Positions 1-7,110 of a stretch of DNA of 7,698 nucleotides are shown one piece after another. A program made the position numbers and the translations under genes. Positions within the stretch are counted from its first letter, which is position 1. The number at the start of each line of letters is the position of its first letter. Source of the DNA: CAYZJD01 sp964478455 (GTDB lineage Bacteria > Acidobacteriota > Terriglobia > Bryobacterales > Bryobacteraceae); assembly GCA_964478455.1 (NCBI GenBank), contig CAYZJD010000225.1, forward strand, positions 1 to 7,698, given 5' to 3'. The notes under the pieces were generated by a model that saw nothing but the letters and a program-made list of their open reading frames with translations, ran no database searches and was not told the origin of the DNA.

Positions 1-48
1 CGAGATCTAGTACGGTCTCGTGGGCTCGGAGATGTGTATAAGAGACAG
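1..48 (+). other. Illumina Nextera i7 adapter remnant (not genomic)
   Basis: Bases 30-48 read AGATGTGTATAAGAGACAG, the 19-base Tn5 mosaic end used in Nextera libraries. Bases 15-29 (GTCTCGTGGGCTCGG) are the Nextera read-2 primer part, 7-14 (CTAGTACG) match the i7 index N702 as it lies in the adapter, and 1-6 (CGAGAT) are the end of the P7 flow-cell sequence. The four parts occur in the exact order of a library adapter, so this is untrimmed adapter at a contig end and not a biological transposon end. Any reading frame entering it is artificial: the plus strand gives the known artefact peptide MYKRQ and the minus strand gives LSLIHISEPTRPY. Confidence 0.98.
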
Positions 49-2181
49 GGACCGGGTTTCACCGCGCGCTCCGAGTTGATGCCGACGCGGGAAGCCGCCG
101 AAAAATACGAGCAAGGGCTGGAGCGCGGACACCTCGGCGTATTGGCGCGCCAGTACCGCGACGGTATCGTCAATCTCTCGGTGGGCAACCTTCGCGGCGG
201 CGACCGAGTGTCGGTGTGGCTCGAGATCATCGCCGGCGTGGACCTGCGGGACGACGGCCTGCGCTTCCGCTTCCCGTTCACGCTCGCTCCGTCCTACCAT
301 CCGCGGGCCAGGGCCGCGGCGGTCGAGCAGGGAGCCGGTGAAATCGAACTGCCGGAGGAGGAATTCGGCGACGTGCTGCTCCCGTCGTGGCGATCGAGCG
401 AAGAGGGGCTGCACGAGATCGGCTTCGATCTGTCAGTGGAGTGGCCCGGTCCCGTGGCCGAGTTGAGTTCGCCGTCGCACGCCATCCGCGTCCGCAACGG
501 CGCCGCCGGGCCGTCGCGCGTATCGCTCGCCCCGGCCGGCGAAGTGCCGAACCGCGATCTGGTTCTTGACGTGCGCGCCAAGGCCGGCAACCCCCTCGTG
601 CTGGCGGGCGACGGCAAAGACGGCCGCGGCCACTTCGCCGTGGTCGTCCCATCAACGTGTTTCGGGACCCCGGGCGAAGCACGGCCGCCGGTCGTGTTTG
701 TGCTGGACCGCTCCGGGTCGATGTCCGGGAGCCCGATGAAGCAGGCACGCAAGGCGCTGGCTGCGTGCCTGGCGGCGCTGGGCGAATCCGATCTGTTCGG
801 GATTGTGGCCTTTGACAACGTGGCGGAGTGCTACCGGGCACAACTTGCACCGGCGCGGCGGGATGAGCGGAGACAGGCGCAGACGTGGCTCGAAACGATC
901 GATGCCCGCGGCGGGACGGAACTCGTCGCCGGCGTCCAGGCCGCGGCGCAAATGCTCAAAGCGGGCGGCGGAGATATCTTCCTGATCACCGACGGCCAGG
1001 TGTTCGGCACTGAAGACATCCTCGCGCAAGCACGCGGCATGAGCATCCGGATGCACTGTCTCGGGATCGGCAGCGCGAGCCAGGACCGGTTCCTTTCGCT
1101 GCTCGCGCGCGAAACCGGGGGCGTCAGCCGGTTCGTCACGCCCCGTGAGCGGGTTGACACAGAGGCGCTGGAGCTGTTCGCTTCGGCGGCCAGTCCGGTT
1201 GCGAAACAAGTGCGGCTGGACGCCGCGGGTGTGTCCGAGAGCCGAATCGAGCCGGAGCCGCGGAAACTGGTGTTCGCAGGCGCCCCACTCGCCTTTTTTG
1301 GAGAGTGCGCATCCGGCGGATCAGGCCGGTTCATTGTCGAGTGGGAAAGCGGACGGATCGAGGTCCCCATCGTGGCCGCCGGGCGCTCCGGCGATACGCT
1401 GCGCTTGCTGCGCGGCGCGCGGCTCATCACCGATCTTGAGAGTCACATCCTGACGCCCCCGCTCGGCGGCGCAAGGGCACGCCGGGAAATGGACCGGACA
1501 GAGCGCCGGCTCGAAGAGCTGAGCCGCCAGTACGGCCTGGCGAGCCGCGCGATGGCGCTGGTGGCCGTGGTCGAGCGCGCCGGCGACCGTCCAGGCGCGC
1601 CGCCCGAGACGCGGGTGGTACCGGTCGGTTTGCCGCAGGACATGGCCATCGAAGGCGTGTTCCCGCGACCGAAGCTGATGGCGACGGCGCGTTTCGGAGC
1701 CGCTCGCCAAATCCTCTTTGGTCGGTCCGCTCCCAGAGGTACGGCGCGTTTCAGCGCGGCTGTCCAAGACCTGCTCGATCAGCTCGCTCCCTGCGAGACG
1801 GCCACGGAGCCGCCTGCACCCCCTTATGCTCCCCGTCACGATACGCTCGTGGATCTGGCTGCACTGCTCGAAGCCGACGGCGGCATGCCCGGAAGCGACG
1901 AGTCCGAGCGCATCCTGAAGACGCTGCTCGCGCTGTTGGCTCTTGCAGCCGAAGGCCACTCGCCCTCGTCGGGCCCGTTCCGCCTGCACGTGAAGCGAAT
2001 GATGGAGTTCGTGGAGTCGCGGTTGCCCGGGGCTCTCTCCGGCGAGCAGGCCTCCGCCGCCCGCAGAGTAGTGGAAGCGGCTCGTGCCGGCCGTTCTGCC
2101 GGACAGGTCTCGCTGGAAGGAATTGTCGAAGCGCTTCTCGAAGGCCAGGAGGTAGACTGGGACCTCCTGAAGCCACAATAG
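49..2181 (+). CDS. VIT and VWA domain-containing protein, 5'-truncated
   Basis: The frame is open from the first genomic base and ends at TAG 2179-2181, giving about 710 genomic codons. The start codon is missing: the apparent GTG at 34 lies in adapter. The N-terminus is the later part of a vault/inter-alpha-trypsin (VIT) domain, including the typical stretch around NLSVGNLRGGDRVSV (about nt 169-213); perhaps 35-60 residues are lost, and whether a signal peptide exists cannot be seen. A von Willebrand A domain follows (about nt 685-1200) with a complete metal-ion-dependent adhesion site: DRSGS (706-720), the Thr of GGTEL (916-918) and the Asp of LITDGQ (991-993). The family-typical segment LSRQYGLASRAMALVAV lies near nt 1522-1572, then an alpha-helical C-terminal region. 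VIT-VWA proteins are usually thought to bind proteins through the metal site; the bacterial role is poorly defined. No neighbour clarifies it. Confidence 0.9.
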   Translation, partial: GPGFTARSELMPTREAAEKYEQGLERGHLGVLARQYRDGIVNLSVGNLRGGDRVSVWLEIIAGVDLRDDGLRFRFPFTLAPSYHPRARAAAVEQGAGEIELPEEEFGDVLLPSWRSSEEGLHEIGFDLSVEWPGPVAELSSPSHAIRVRNGAAGPSRVSLAPAGEVPNRDLVLDVRAKAGNPLVLAGDGKDGRGHFAVVVPSTCFGTPGEARPPVVFVLDRSGSMSGSPMKQARKALAACLAALGESDLFGIVAFDNVAECYRAQLAPARRDERRQAQTWLETIDARGGTELVAGVQAAAQMLKAGGGDIFLITDGQVFGTEDILAQARGMSIRMHCLGIGSASQDRFLSLLARETGGVSRFVTPRERVDTEALELFASAASPVAKQVRLDAAGVSESRIEPEPRKLVFAGAPLAFFGECASGGSGRFIVEWESGRIEVPIVAAGRSGDTLRLLRGARLITDLESHILTPPLGGARARREMDRTERRLEELSRQYGLASRAMALVAVVERAGDRPGAPPETRVVPVGLPQDMAIEGVFPRPKLMATARFGAARQILFGRSAPRGTARFSAAVQDLLDQLAPCETATEPPAPPYAPRHDTLVDLAALLEADGGMPGSDESERILKTLLALLALAAEGHSPSSGPFRLHVKRMMEFVESRLPGALSGEQASAARRVVEAARAGRSAGQVSLEGIVEALLEGQEVDWDLLKPQ

Positions 2182-2188
2182 CTGCAAA

Positions 2189-2217
2189 TTGCATCTTTAT
2201 GCATTTGACTGTACAAT
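2189..2217 (+). promoter_or_regulatory. Promoter of the vapBC module, probably leaderless
   Basis: A -10 box TACAAT (2212-2217, 5/6 to consensus) lies 17 bases after a weak -35 box TTGCAT (2189-2194). Only six bases separate the -10 box from the ATG at 2224, so transcription would start at or next to the A of the start codon, and no Shine-Dalgarno sequence precedes it. The gap after the upstream stop codon is only 42 bases, so there is little room for another promoter. Confidence 0.6.
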
Positions 2218-2221
2218 GCAT
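2199..2221. promoter_or_regulatory. Inverted-repeat operator candidate around the vapBC -10 box
   Basis: ATGCATT (2199-2205) and AATGCAT (2215-2221) form a perfect 7-base inverted repeat with a 9-base centre that holds the palindrome TGTACA (2210-2215). The repeat covers the -10 box and part of the spacer. Ribbon-helix-helix antitoxins of VapBC systems usually repress their own promoters at such dyads, so this is the natural binding site for the product of the next gene. Binding is inferred. Confidence 0.5.
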
Positions 2222-2223
2222 GT

Positions 2224-2472
2224 ATGCCCCTCTTGCAGATCCGCGACCTTCCCCAAGAGGTCTACCGCAAGCTGGCTGAGTCGGCCAAACGAGAACACCG
2301 CTCCTTGTCTCAACAGGCCACGGCTCTTCTGTCGCGAGCTCTCGACGCCGACATCGCACCACGGGAGAGAAGGAGAATGCTCCTGGATCGACTCGCCGCA
2401 GAACCCCTGGTGCGCGACCTGGCCTCGATTCCGCCAGCGGAGGCACTCATCCGTGAGGATCGCGAGCGATGA
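2224..2472 (+). CDS. VapB/FitA-like ribbon-helix-helix antitoxin
   Basis: An 82-residue protein, the usual size for VapB-type antitoxins. Residues 1-40 fit the FitA/Arc-like ribbon-helix-helix fold: a short strand (LLQIRDLP) followed by two helices (QEVYRKLAESAKREHR, then SLSQQATALLSRAL). This part would dimerise and bind operator DNA. The C-terminal half is charged and would wrap around and inhibit the PIN toxin. The stop codon overlaps the toxin start (ATGA at 2469-2472), the standard antitoxin-first, translationally coupled arrangement. The ATG at 2224 is favoured because the ribbon strand begins directly after it and the -10 box ends six bases upstream. The family assignment is firm; subtype (VapB or FitA) is inferred. 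Confidence 0.88.
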   Translation: MPLLQIRDLPQEVYRKLAESAKREHRSLSQQATALLSRALDADIAPRERRRMLLDRLAAEPLVRDLASIPPAEALIREDRER

Positions 2473-2873
2473 TTGCCGTCCTCGACACCAGCGCCGCTGT
2501 GCGCGTGGTGTTGAATCCCGAGCAGTCGGGTGCGTTCCGGCGCCAACTGGCGGGGGCTGAATTGATTCTGGCGCCGGAGTTGGTCGTCGCCGAACTGGCC
2601 AACACGTTCTGGAAGTACTTCCGCGCAGGCGTGTTGTCTCGCACCGCCAGCGAAGAAGGATTCCGGGGGGCCCTGGAACTGGTCGACGAGTTCGCCCCGA
2701 TGCAGCCGCTCTCCATTGAGGCGCTGGATCTCGCCATTCTGACGCGGCGGCCTGCTTACGACATGTTTTACCTGGTTCTCGCGCGGCGCAACGGCGCGAT
2801 TCTCCTCACGGGGGATGAGTCGATGCGCGAGAGCGCGCGGAACCTGGGTATCAGTACAGCCGGCCTGGGCTGA
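2469..2873 (+). CDS. VapC-like PIN-domain ribonuclease toxin
   Basis: A 134-residue protein made of a single PIN domain. The acidic residues that coordinate Mg2+/Mn2+ are all present: D6 (VLDTSA), E42 (VAELAN), D98 (AYDMFY) and D116 (LTGDES), so the enzyme should be active. Family members are endoribonucleases that cut tRNA, rRNA or mRNA and stop growth when freed from antitoxin; the target here cannot be read from sequence. The start overlaps the antitoxin stop by four bases; GAGGA at 2455-2459, inside the antitoxin gene, is a plausible ribosome binding site. The stop lies about 20 bases from the end of the convergent creD-like gene, with no obvious terminator between them. Confidence 0.93.
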   Translation: MIAVLDTSAAVRVVLNPEQSGAFRRQLAGAELILAPELVVAELANTFWKYFRAGVLSRTASEEGFRGALELVDEFAPMQPLSIEALDLAILTRRPAYDMFYLVLARRNGAILLTGDESMRESARNLGISTAGLG

Positions 2874-2894
2874 GACTGACCGCCGCCTGTCCCG

Positions 2895-4115
2895 CTACCG
2901 TGTGAATTTCTCCGCCCAGCGGATGCGGCCGGTCATCTGCATCACCACGAACAGCGTCAGAATCGAACCCACGGTGATCGCCAGGCCGGTGAATCCCTTG
3001 AAGAAGAACGCGTAGGAGAAGAGCACCAGGTAGATGAGCTGGGTGACGCCGGCCTCGACAGCCGCGAAGCGAAGTCCGGTGACGAGGCGCAGGTAGCTGA
3101 CCACAAGGAACACCGACACCGCCGAGCTGATCGCGAAGGCCGCGTGAATCGAGATGTGATCCACCAGGTAGGCGAGCAGCAGGTGGAAGGCGAAGAACGC
3201 CGCCGCTAGAAAGAAATAGTTCATCGGGTGGAGGTCGACCCCGCGCAGCGTGGTGATGATCAGCATCAGGAAGAAGAAGAACAACAGCGACACCGGCGCG
3301 AAGAAGCTGATCTTGCCGGCCAGCGGTCCGGGCTGGAGCTCCTCGGGCATCGTCATCGCGATCTGAAAGCCGGAGACGAGGCTTTTGTACTCCCAGGCGA
3401 GTTCCCAGCCCTCGGCTCTTTCGCGCTTGGCTGTCGGCGAAAGCGTGTTGTCGGGGAAGTCGATCTCGCGGAAGTTGGTGGTCATCCGCAGCACGAAGTC
3501 GCGGACCCGGGCCACGTCCGAGCCGAAGCTGTACTGCCAGCTCTCCAGGCCACGCGAGCGGTAGCCCGTTTCGAGCTTCGCCGTTTCCCCAGGGCCGACG
3601 CGCACCGTGGCGCTGACGCCCGTCTTTTCGTTCCTCGTCTCGGCAGGGACGCCGTTCACGGTGAAGACGAGGTCATCATAGACGGCCTGCGCCGCCGGGA
3701 AGTCCAAAGAGAACGTAACCGCCTGTTCTTTGCCGGTCGGGTTGCGGAACAGGTACGCACCAGCGAAGGCGACCGTGTAGGTGCTGTACCAGAGCAGGCC
3801 CTTCTGCCGGGGCTCGAGGGCGAGATCGACACGGGCGCGGGTGCTTTCGAGCGGCAGCCAGTGGGTGGACTTCTCTTCGGTGATGCGGATCCGCTTCTTG
3901 CCGTCCTCGATGGTTTCCGTGCGGACAGGGACCGTAACCGTGTAGCAGGCCTTGGGCGGCGTTTGGGTGTGCGCGGCGCCCCAGGTGGAGGCGACCCGGC
4001 CGCGGAGCCGGGCGGTGGAATCGTAGGTGCGGGAAAAGATGGTTGCGCCGAGGACGGCCCAGGCGACGGCGGCCGAGAGGAAGATGAACGCGATAGCGAG
4101 GATGCGCTTGAGCAT
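2895..4115 (-). CDS. CreD-like inner-membrane protein
   Basis: 406 residues from the ATG at 4115; E. coli CreD is about 450. One N-terminal membrane helix (about residues 5-26) is followed by a large extracytoplasmic domain (about 27-266) and five closely spaced C-terminal helices (about 268-290, 300-320, 325-345, 353-372, 377-397). This layout and the LHPMNYFFLA segment (about residues 295-304) fit the CreD family. CreD is linked to envelope integrity and, in proteobacteria, to the CreBC regulon and beta-lactam responses; its biochemical activity is unknown. An in-frame ATG at 4178 would add 21 residues, but these are encoded by the promoter and are charged, so I prefer 4115, where the membrane helix begins at once. 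No CreBC or other regulator gene lies next to it. Family call fairly sure; function uncertain. Confidence 0.82.
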   Translation of the reverse strand: MLKRILAIAFIFLSAAVAWAVLGATIFSRTYDSTARLRGRVASTWGAAHTQTPPKACYTVTVPVRTETIEDGKKRIRITEEKSTHWLPLESTRARVDLALEPRQKGLLWYSTYTVAFAGAYLFRNPTGKEQAVTFSLDFPAAQAVYDDLVFTVNGVPAETRNEKTGVSATVRVGPGETAKLETGYRSRGLESWQYSFGSDVARVRDFVLRMTTNFREIDFPDNTLSPTAKRERAEGWELAWEYKSLVSGFQIAMTMPEELQPGPLAGKISFFAPVSLLFFFFLMLIITTLRGVDLHPMNYFFLAAAFFAFHLLLAYLVDHISIHAAFAISSAVSVFLVVSYLRLVTGLRFAAVEAGVTQLIYLVLFSYAFFFKGFTGLAITVGSILTLFVVMQMTGRIRWAEKFTR

Positions 4116-4121
4116 GGCCTC

Positions 4122-4150
4122 AGTATCGGCGAAGTGTACCAAATTGTCAA
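4122..4150 (-). promoter_or_regulatory. Promoter of the creD-like gene, probably leaderless
   Basis: On the minus strand a perfect -35 box TTGACA (4150-4145) is followed after exactly 17 bases by GATACT (4127-4122, 4/6 to the -10 consensus). Six bases later comes the ATG at 4115, so the transcript would start at about the start codon. GAGG lies only two bases before the ATG, too close for a normal Shine-Dalgarno site. This supports 4115 as the start. Confidence 0.65.
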
Positions 4151-4156
4151 GTACTT
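4149..4156. promoter_or_regulatory. AAGTACTT palindrome on the creD -35 box
   Basis: A perfect 8-base palindrome, AAGTACTT, overlaps the -35 box by two bases. A second GTAC core lies 15 bases away at 4136-4139 in the spacer, so a dimeric repressor could contact both. No regulator is encoded in the window; the site is proposed from symmetry and position only. Confidence 0.35.
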
Positions 4157-4274
4157 TTTTTTGTAAAGTGACTCGCATCCCTCACCCGTTTCGTCCGCGC
4201 GCGGGCGGCGGCCGGACCGGCGACGGGAAACATGCGGGCTGTCCCCGGTTTTGTGTCTCCGGTTTGGTATGGTC

Positions 4275-4287
4275 GGAGAGGGGGGAG
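4275..4287 (+). promoter_or_regulatory. Strong ribosome binding site of the site-2 protease gene
   Basis: Purine-rich GGAGAGGGGGGAG directly precedes the ATG at 4288. GGAGAGG (4275-4281) has a normal six-base spacing. This fixes the start; the frame stays open far upstream (to an ATG at 4027), but that extension would be read antisense through the creD 5' end. Confidence 0.75.
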
Positions 4288-5403
4288 ATGGAGTCGCAGA
4301 AGGAGGCGCGCGCGGCGGCGGAATCCCGCACGCCCGGGAGCGTGGGCGTGGTCCGCCTGTTCGGCGTGCCTGTCCGGTTCCACTTCACCTTTGTCCTGCT
4401 GCTGGTGTTCCTGGCGTTCGTCGGGATCGGCGGCCGCCAGTCCGGCCTGATGCAGGCGCTGTACATCGTCGCCCTGTTCGCCTCGGTGCTGCTGCACGAA
4501 CTGGGGCACGCGGTGGTTTCGAAGCGCTACGGCATCCGCACCATCGAGATCGTCATGTTCCCGATCGGCGGCGTCGCGCGTTTGGAGCGGAACCCGAGGC
4601 CGAGAGAAGAGTTCTGGATCGCCGTGGCAGGTCCGATGGTGAACCTGGCGGCCGCCGGCGCCATCCTGATTGCGCTGGCCGCGCAGAACCGGCTCGTGCC
4701 CCTCGACAAGCTGGATTCGCCCACGGACGCCAACCTGTGGATGCGGATCGCCGCCGGCAATCTGATGCTGGCCCTCTTCAATCTCCTGCCGGCCTTCCCG
4801 ATGGACGGCGGGAGGATTCTGCGCTCGCTGCTCGCGCTGCGAAGGCCCGAGGACGAGGCAACCCGGATCGCCGCCGCCGCCGGCCGGTTTCTGGCGGTCG
4901 CGCTCGGTCTCTACGGCCTGATCACGCAACACTTCTTCCTGATTTTCATTGCCTTCTTTGTTTACCTCGGGGCCAGTCAGGAAGGGGCCATGGCAATGGG
5001 CCGGACGTTAATGCACGGCATGCCCGTTCGGGCGGCGATGGTCACCGATTTCCGGACGCTCTCGCACGGCAGCACCATCCGCGAGGCGGCGGACTTGCTG
5101 CTGGCGACCAGCCAGCAGGATTTCCCGGTGACGCACGGCGAGGAAGTGCTCGGACTGCTCTCCCGTTCCCTGTTGCTCAAGGCCATGGCGACGCAGGGGC
5201 CCGATGCGTACGTGGCCGGCGCCATGGACCGCAGTTTCGTGCGAGTCGCGCCGGGAGCGGACCTCACCGAGGCGCTCCCGCTGCTGGCGCAGTCGGGCTC
5301 GTGCGCGCTGGTGATGGACGGAGAGCGGCTGGTGGGTCTGCTGACCGCCGAGAACCTTACGGAGTTCCTCGCGCTGCGCAAACTGGGCCACAAACAGAAT
5401 TAA
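4288..5403 (+). CDS. Site-2 protease family (M50) intramembrane metalloprotease with CBS pair
   Basis: 371 residues. The zinc-binding motif HELGH is at 70-74 (H70, E71, H74) inside a membrane helix, and the second active-site motif NLLPAFPMDGGR at 165-176 supplies the third zinc ligand, D173. Between them are the membrane segment around AGPMVNLAAAG (114-124) and, before HELGH, an N-terminal helix at about 31-47. A further hydrophobic stretch spans about 207-238. Residues about 246-365 form two CBS modules, which in other proteins bind adenine nucleotides. The domain order matches the CBS-bearing S2P group that includes mycobacterial Rip3. Such proteases cut membrane-bound substrates such as anti-sigma factors; no candidate substrate is encoded here. 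All catalytic residues are intact. It is divergent from the creD-like gene. Confidence 0.93.
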   Translation: MESQKEARAAAESRTPGSVGVVRLFGVPVRFHFTFVLLLVFLAFVGIGGRQSGLMQALYIVALFASVLLHELGHAVVSKRYGIRTIEIVMFPIGGVARLERNPRPREEFWIAVAGPMVNLAAAGAILIALAAQNRLVPLDKLDSPTDANLWMRIAAGNLMLALFNLLPAFPMDGGRILRSLLALRRPEDEATRIAAAAGRFLAVALGLYGLITQHFFLIFIAFFVYLGASQEGAMAMGRTLMHGMPVRAAMVTDFRTLSHGSTIREAADLLLATSQQDFPVTHGEEVLGLLSRSLLLKAMATQGPDAYVAGAMDRSFVRVAPGADLTEALPLLAQSGSCALVMDGERLVGLLTAENLTEFLALRKLGHKQN

Positions 5404-5404
5404 G

Positions 5405-5502
5405 TCATCGGGTCATTGAGCCATCGAGCCATTGGATGGCTGCCGTATGGGTCGCGGCAATCAGTCACTGACAAATGACTCGATCATTCAATGAGCCAAT
5501 GA
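5405..5502. repeat. Two inverted clusters of degenerate octamer repeats
   Basis: Bases 5405-5436 are four tandem octamers of consensus YCATYGRR. Bases 5471-5502 read on the minus strand are four octamers of the same kind. Aligned end to end, the two 32-base arms agree at 24 of 32 positions, with a 34-base centre. The centre holds a further small stem (TGCCG 5441-5445 with CGGCA 5455-5459) and the palindrome TCAGTCACTGA (5461-5471). The right arm contains both candidate start codons of the NADH dehydrogenase (5475 and 5499). It could be a dispersed repeat, a cruciform or an mRNA hairpin acting between the two genes. Confidence 0.65.
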
Positions 5503-6779
5503 GATTGCACGTCGTGATCGTCGGCGGCGGTTTCGGCGGCTTGAACGCGGCCAAAGGGTTGTCGGACGAGGCCGTTGAGGTGACGCTGATAGACCGCCGC
5601 AACTTTCACCTGTTCCAGCCGCTGCTTTACCAAGTCGCGACCGGCGGCTTGTCGCCCGGCGACATCACTGCGCCCCTGCGCCGCGTGCTGCGGCGCCAGA
5701 AGAACACGCGCGTGCTGCTGGCCGAGGTGGTGGGTATCGACGTAGACGGGCGGCGTCTCATTCTCTCGGACGGCGTGTTGCCGTACGGCATTCTCGTCGT
5801 TGCGGCGGGCGTTCGCCACCACTACTTCGGCAACGATCAGTGGGAACCGTTCGCGCCGGGCCTGAAGACCGTAGAGGACGCCACCGAAATGCGCAGCCGG
5901 ATACTATCCGCTTTCGAGGCGGCCGAACGGGAGCAGGATCCGGGGCGCCGGCGCGCCTGGCTCACGTTCCTCATCATCGGGGCCGGGCCGACCGGCGTCG
6001 AGCTGGCGGGCGCCCTTGGCGAAATCTCAAGCGACACGCTTCGCGGGGATTTCCGCGCCATCCGGCCGGAGGAGGCGCGCATCTTCCTGGTGGAAGGGAT
6101 GGACCGCGTGCTGCCAACGTTTCCCCCGGAGCTTTCGGCCAAGGCGGAGGCGGCGCTGCTTGGCCACAGAGTCCGCTCACTTACCAGCACTCGGGTGACG
6201 GCGGTGGATGAAGAAGGCGTCACGGTGGTGCGCGGCGGCAAGCCCGAACGGATTGCCGCGCGCACGGTTCTGTGGGCAGCGGGCGTGAGGGCCTCGGTCC
6301 TGGGAGGCCTGCTCGCGGAGCGCGCGGGCGCGCCGCTCGACGCGGTCGGCCGCGTCATCGTCGAACCGGATCTGACGGTACCCGCTCATCCAGAGATCTT
6401 CGTTATCGGGGACCTGGCCCATTACGTGCACCAGACGGGCAAGCCGTTGCCGGGCCTCGCGCCGGTGGCGATGCAGCAGGGACGTTACGCGGCCCGGGCG
6501 ATCGCCGGACGACTGCGAGGCGAGAAGCCGCCGCCGTTCCACTACTTCGACAAGGGCACGCTGGCCACCATCGGCAGGCACCATGCCGTCGCCGATTTTG
6601 GCTTCTTGCGCGCCAGCGGCTTCCTCGCCTGGATCCTCTGGCTTTTCGTCCACCTGATGTACCTGGTCGGGTTTCAGAACCGCATCCTGGTCTTCGTGCA
6701 GTGGGCCTTTCTCTACTTCACTCGCAACCGCGGCGCGCGGCTGATCACGGGAGAGCGCGCGACAACGCGGGGCGGGTAG
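5499..6779 (+). CDS. ndh: Type 2 NADH:quinone oxidoreductase (NDH-2)
   Basis: 426 residues from ATG 5499; an upstream in-frame ATG at 5475 would add eight residues coded by the octamer repeat. I prefer 5499 because family members begin shortly before the first Rossmann motif. Motifs, numbered from 5499: FAD-binding VVIVGGGFGG (5-14), the flavin-loop segment FQPLLYQVATGG (40-51), NADH-binding IIGAGPTGVELAGALGE (160-176), with an acidic residue (E199 of LVEG) after the second strand favouring NADH over NADPH, FAD-contacting FVIGDLA (301-307) and PGLAPVAMQQGRYA (318-331) near the quinone site. The C-terminal 50 residues hold hydrophobic, aromatic-rich helices (about 373-408) that attach the enzyme to the membrane. 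It passes electrons from NADH to quinone without pumping protons. No clear Shine-Dalgarno site precedes either start. Confidence 0.92.
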   Translation: MRLHVVIVGGGFGGLNAAKGLSDEAVEVTLIDRRNFHLFQPLLYQVATGGLSPGDITAPLRRVLRRQKNTRVLLAEVVGIDVDGRRLILSDGVLPYGILVVAAGVRHHYFGNDQWEPFAPGLKTVEDATEMRSRILSAFEAAEREQDPGRRRAWLTFLIIGAGPTGVELAGALGEISSDTLRGDFRAIRPEEARIFLVEGMDRVLPTFPPELSAKAEAALLGHRVRSLTSTRVTAVDEEGVTVVRGGKPERIAARTVLWAAGVRASVLGGLLAERAGAPLDAVGRVIVEPDLTVPAHPEIFVIGDLAHYVHQTGKPLPGLAPVAMQQGRYAARAIAGRLRGEKPPPFHYFDKGTLATIGRHHAVADFGFLRASGFLAWILWLFVHLMYLVGFQNRILVFVQWAFLYFTRNRGARLITGERATTRGG

Positions 6780-6873
6780 CAACCTGGGTGACAATTCAAA
6801 TCACAACGTGCCACGGCGGGAGACAATCGCAGCTTGTGGAGCCAAGCCAGGAGATTTCTCTCACGCGCCTCTG
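6780..6873. other. Short gap between convergent ndh and the TA module
   Basis: This 94-base stretch has no gene. It contains CAACGTGCCAC (6804-6814), identical to 11 bases at 7590-7600 on the other side of the TA module. No rho-independent terminator with a T-run is visible for either convergent gene. Confidence 0.6.
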
Positions 6874-7110
6874 CTAGGAAACCTCGTCCAGCGGCGTCCA
6901 TTTCCTGCTCTTCGCCGCGCGGTCGAACAGTCCCCAGAAGCGGCTGTTACTGGAGAGCAGGAGCGTCTCCAGGTCCGTGTCCTCTGCGACAGGCAGCAGC
7001 ACCGCGCTCGCCTTTCCGCTCCTGGTAATCAGTACGGGGCCTGTTCTTGGCAATGCCTCGATGACGCGGCTCAGATTGTTCTTCACTTCCCGCAAGCTCT
7101 CTGTCTTCAT
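6874..7110 (-). CDS. Phd/YefM-like antitoxin
   Basis: 78 residues. The N-terminus (MKTESLREVKNNLSRVIEAL) and the following strand-turn-strand (GPVLITRSGKASAVLLP, residues about 23-39) fit the Phd/YefM fold, which dimerises and binds operator DNA. The C-terminal part (about 45-78) is more variable and would bind and neutralise the toxin. The start at 7110 is fixed by a strong Shine-Dalgarno sequence eight bases upstream and by the fold; an open extension to 7212 is only antisense-like reading of toxin codons. The gene is second in the operon, its ATG overlapping the toxin TGA (ATGA, 7110-7107). Antitoxin-second order is the minority arrangement. The family call is good; specific pairing is inferred from overlap. 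Confidence 0.87.
   Translation of the reverse strand: MKTESLREVKNNLSRVIEALPRTGPVLITRSGKASAVLLPVAEDTDLETLLLSSNSRFWGLFDRAAKSRKWTPLDEVS

Noticed and set aside
30..48. Tn5 mosaic end as evidence of a natural transposon
   Set aside because: The bases beside it are library primer and index, which shows in vitro tagmentation.
7..414. Minus-strand open frame ending in LSLIHISEPTRPY
   Set aside because: Antisense to the VIT-VWA gene and its C-terminus is translated adapter.
2182..2873. Defence island or novel multi-gene system around the TA modules
   Set aside because: The two TA pairs lie about 4 kb apart, separated by ordinary membrane and respiratory genes; no nuclease-helicase, integrase or CRISPR elements are present.
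3228..4166. 312-codon plus-strand frame opposite the creD-like gene
   Set aside because: Low-complexity, charge-rich composition typical of a GC-rich antisense shadow; the minus-strand protein has clear membrane topology and a promoter.
4116..4178. Upstream ATG extension of the creD-like protein
   Set aside because: It would translate the -35/-10 region, and the membrane helix starts directly at the later ATG.
4251..5471. 406-codon plus-strand frame overlapping the site-2 protease
   Set aside because: Arg/Gly/Ala-rich shifted-frame shadow; the other frame carries HELGH, MDGGR and CBS motifs.
5487..5492. TTCAAT as a -10 box for a leaderless ndh start at 5499
   Set aside because: It lacks the key A at position 2 and has no -35 box; the bases belong to the octamer repeat.
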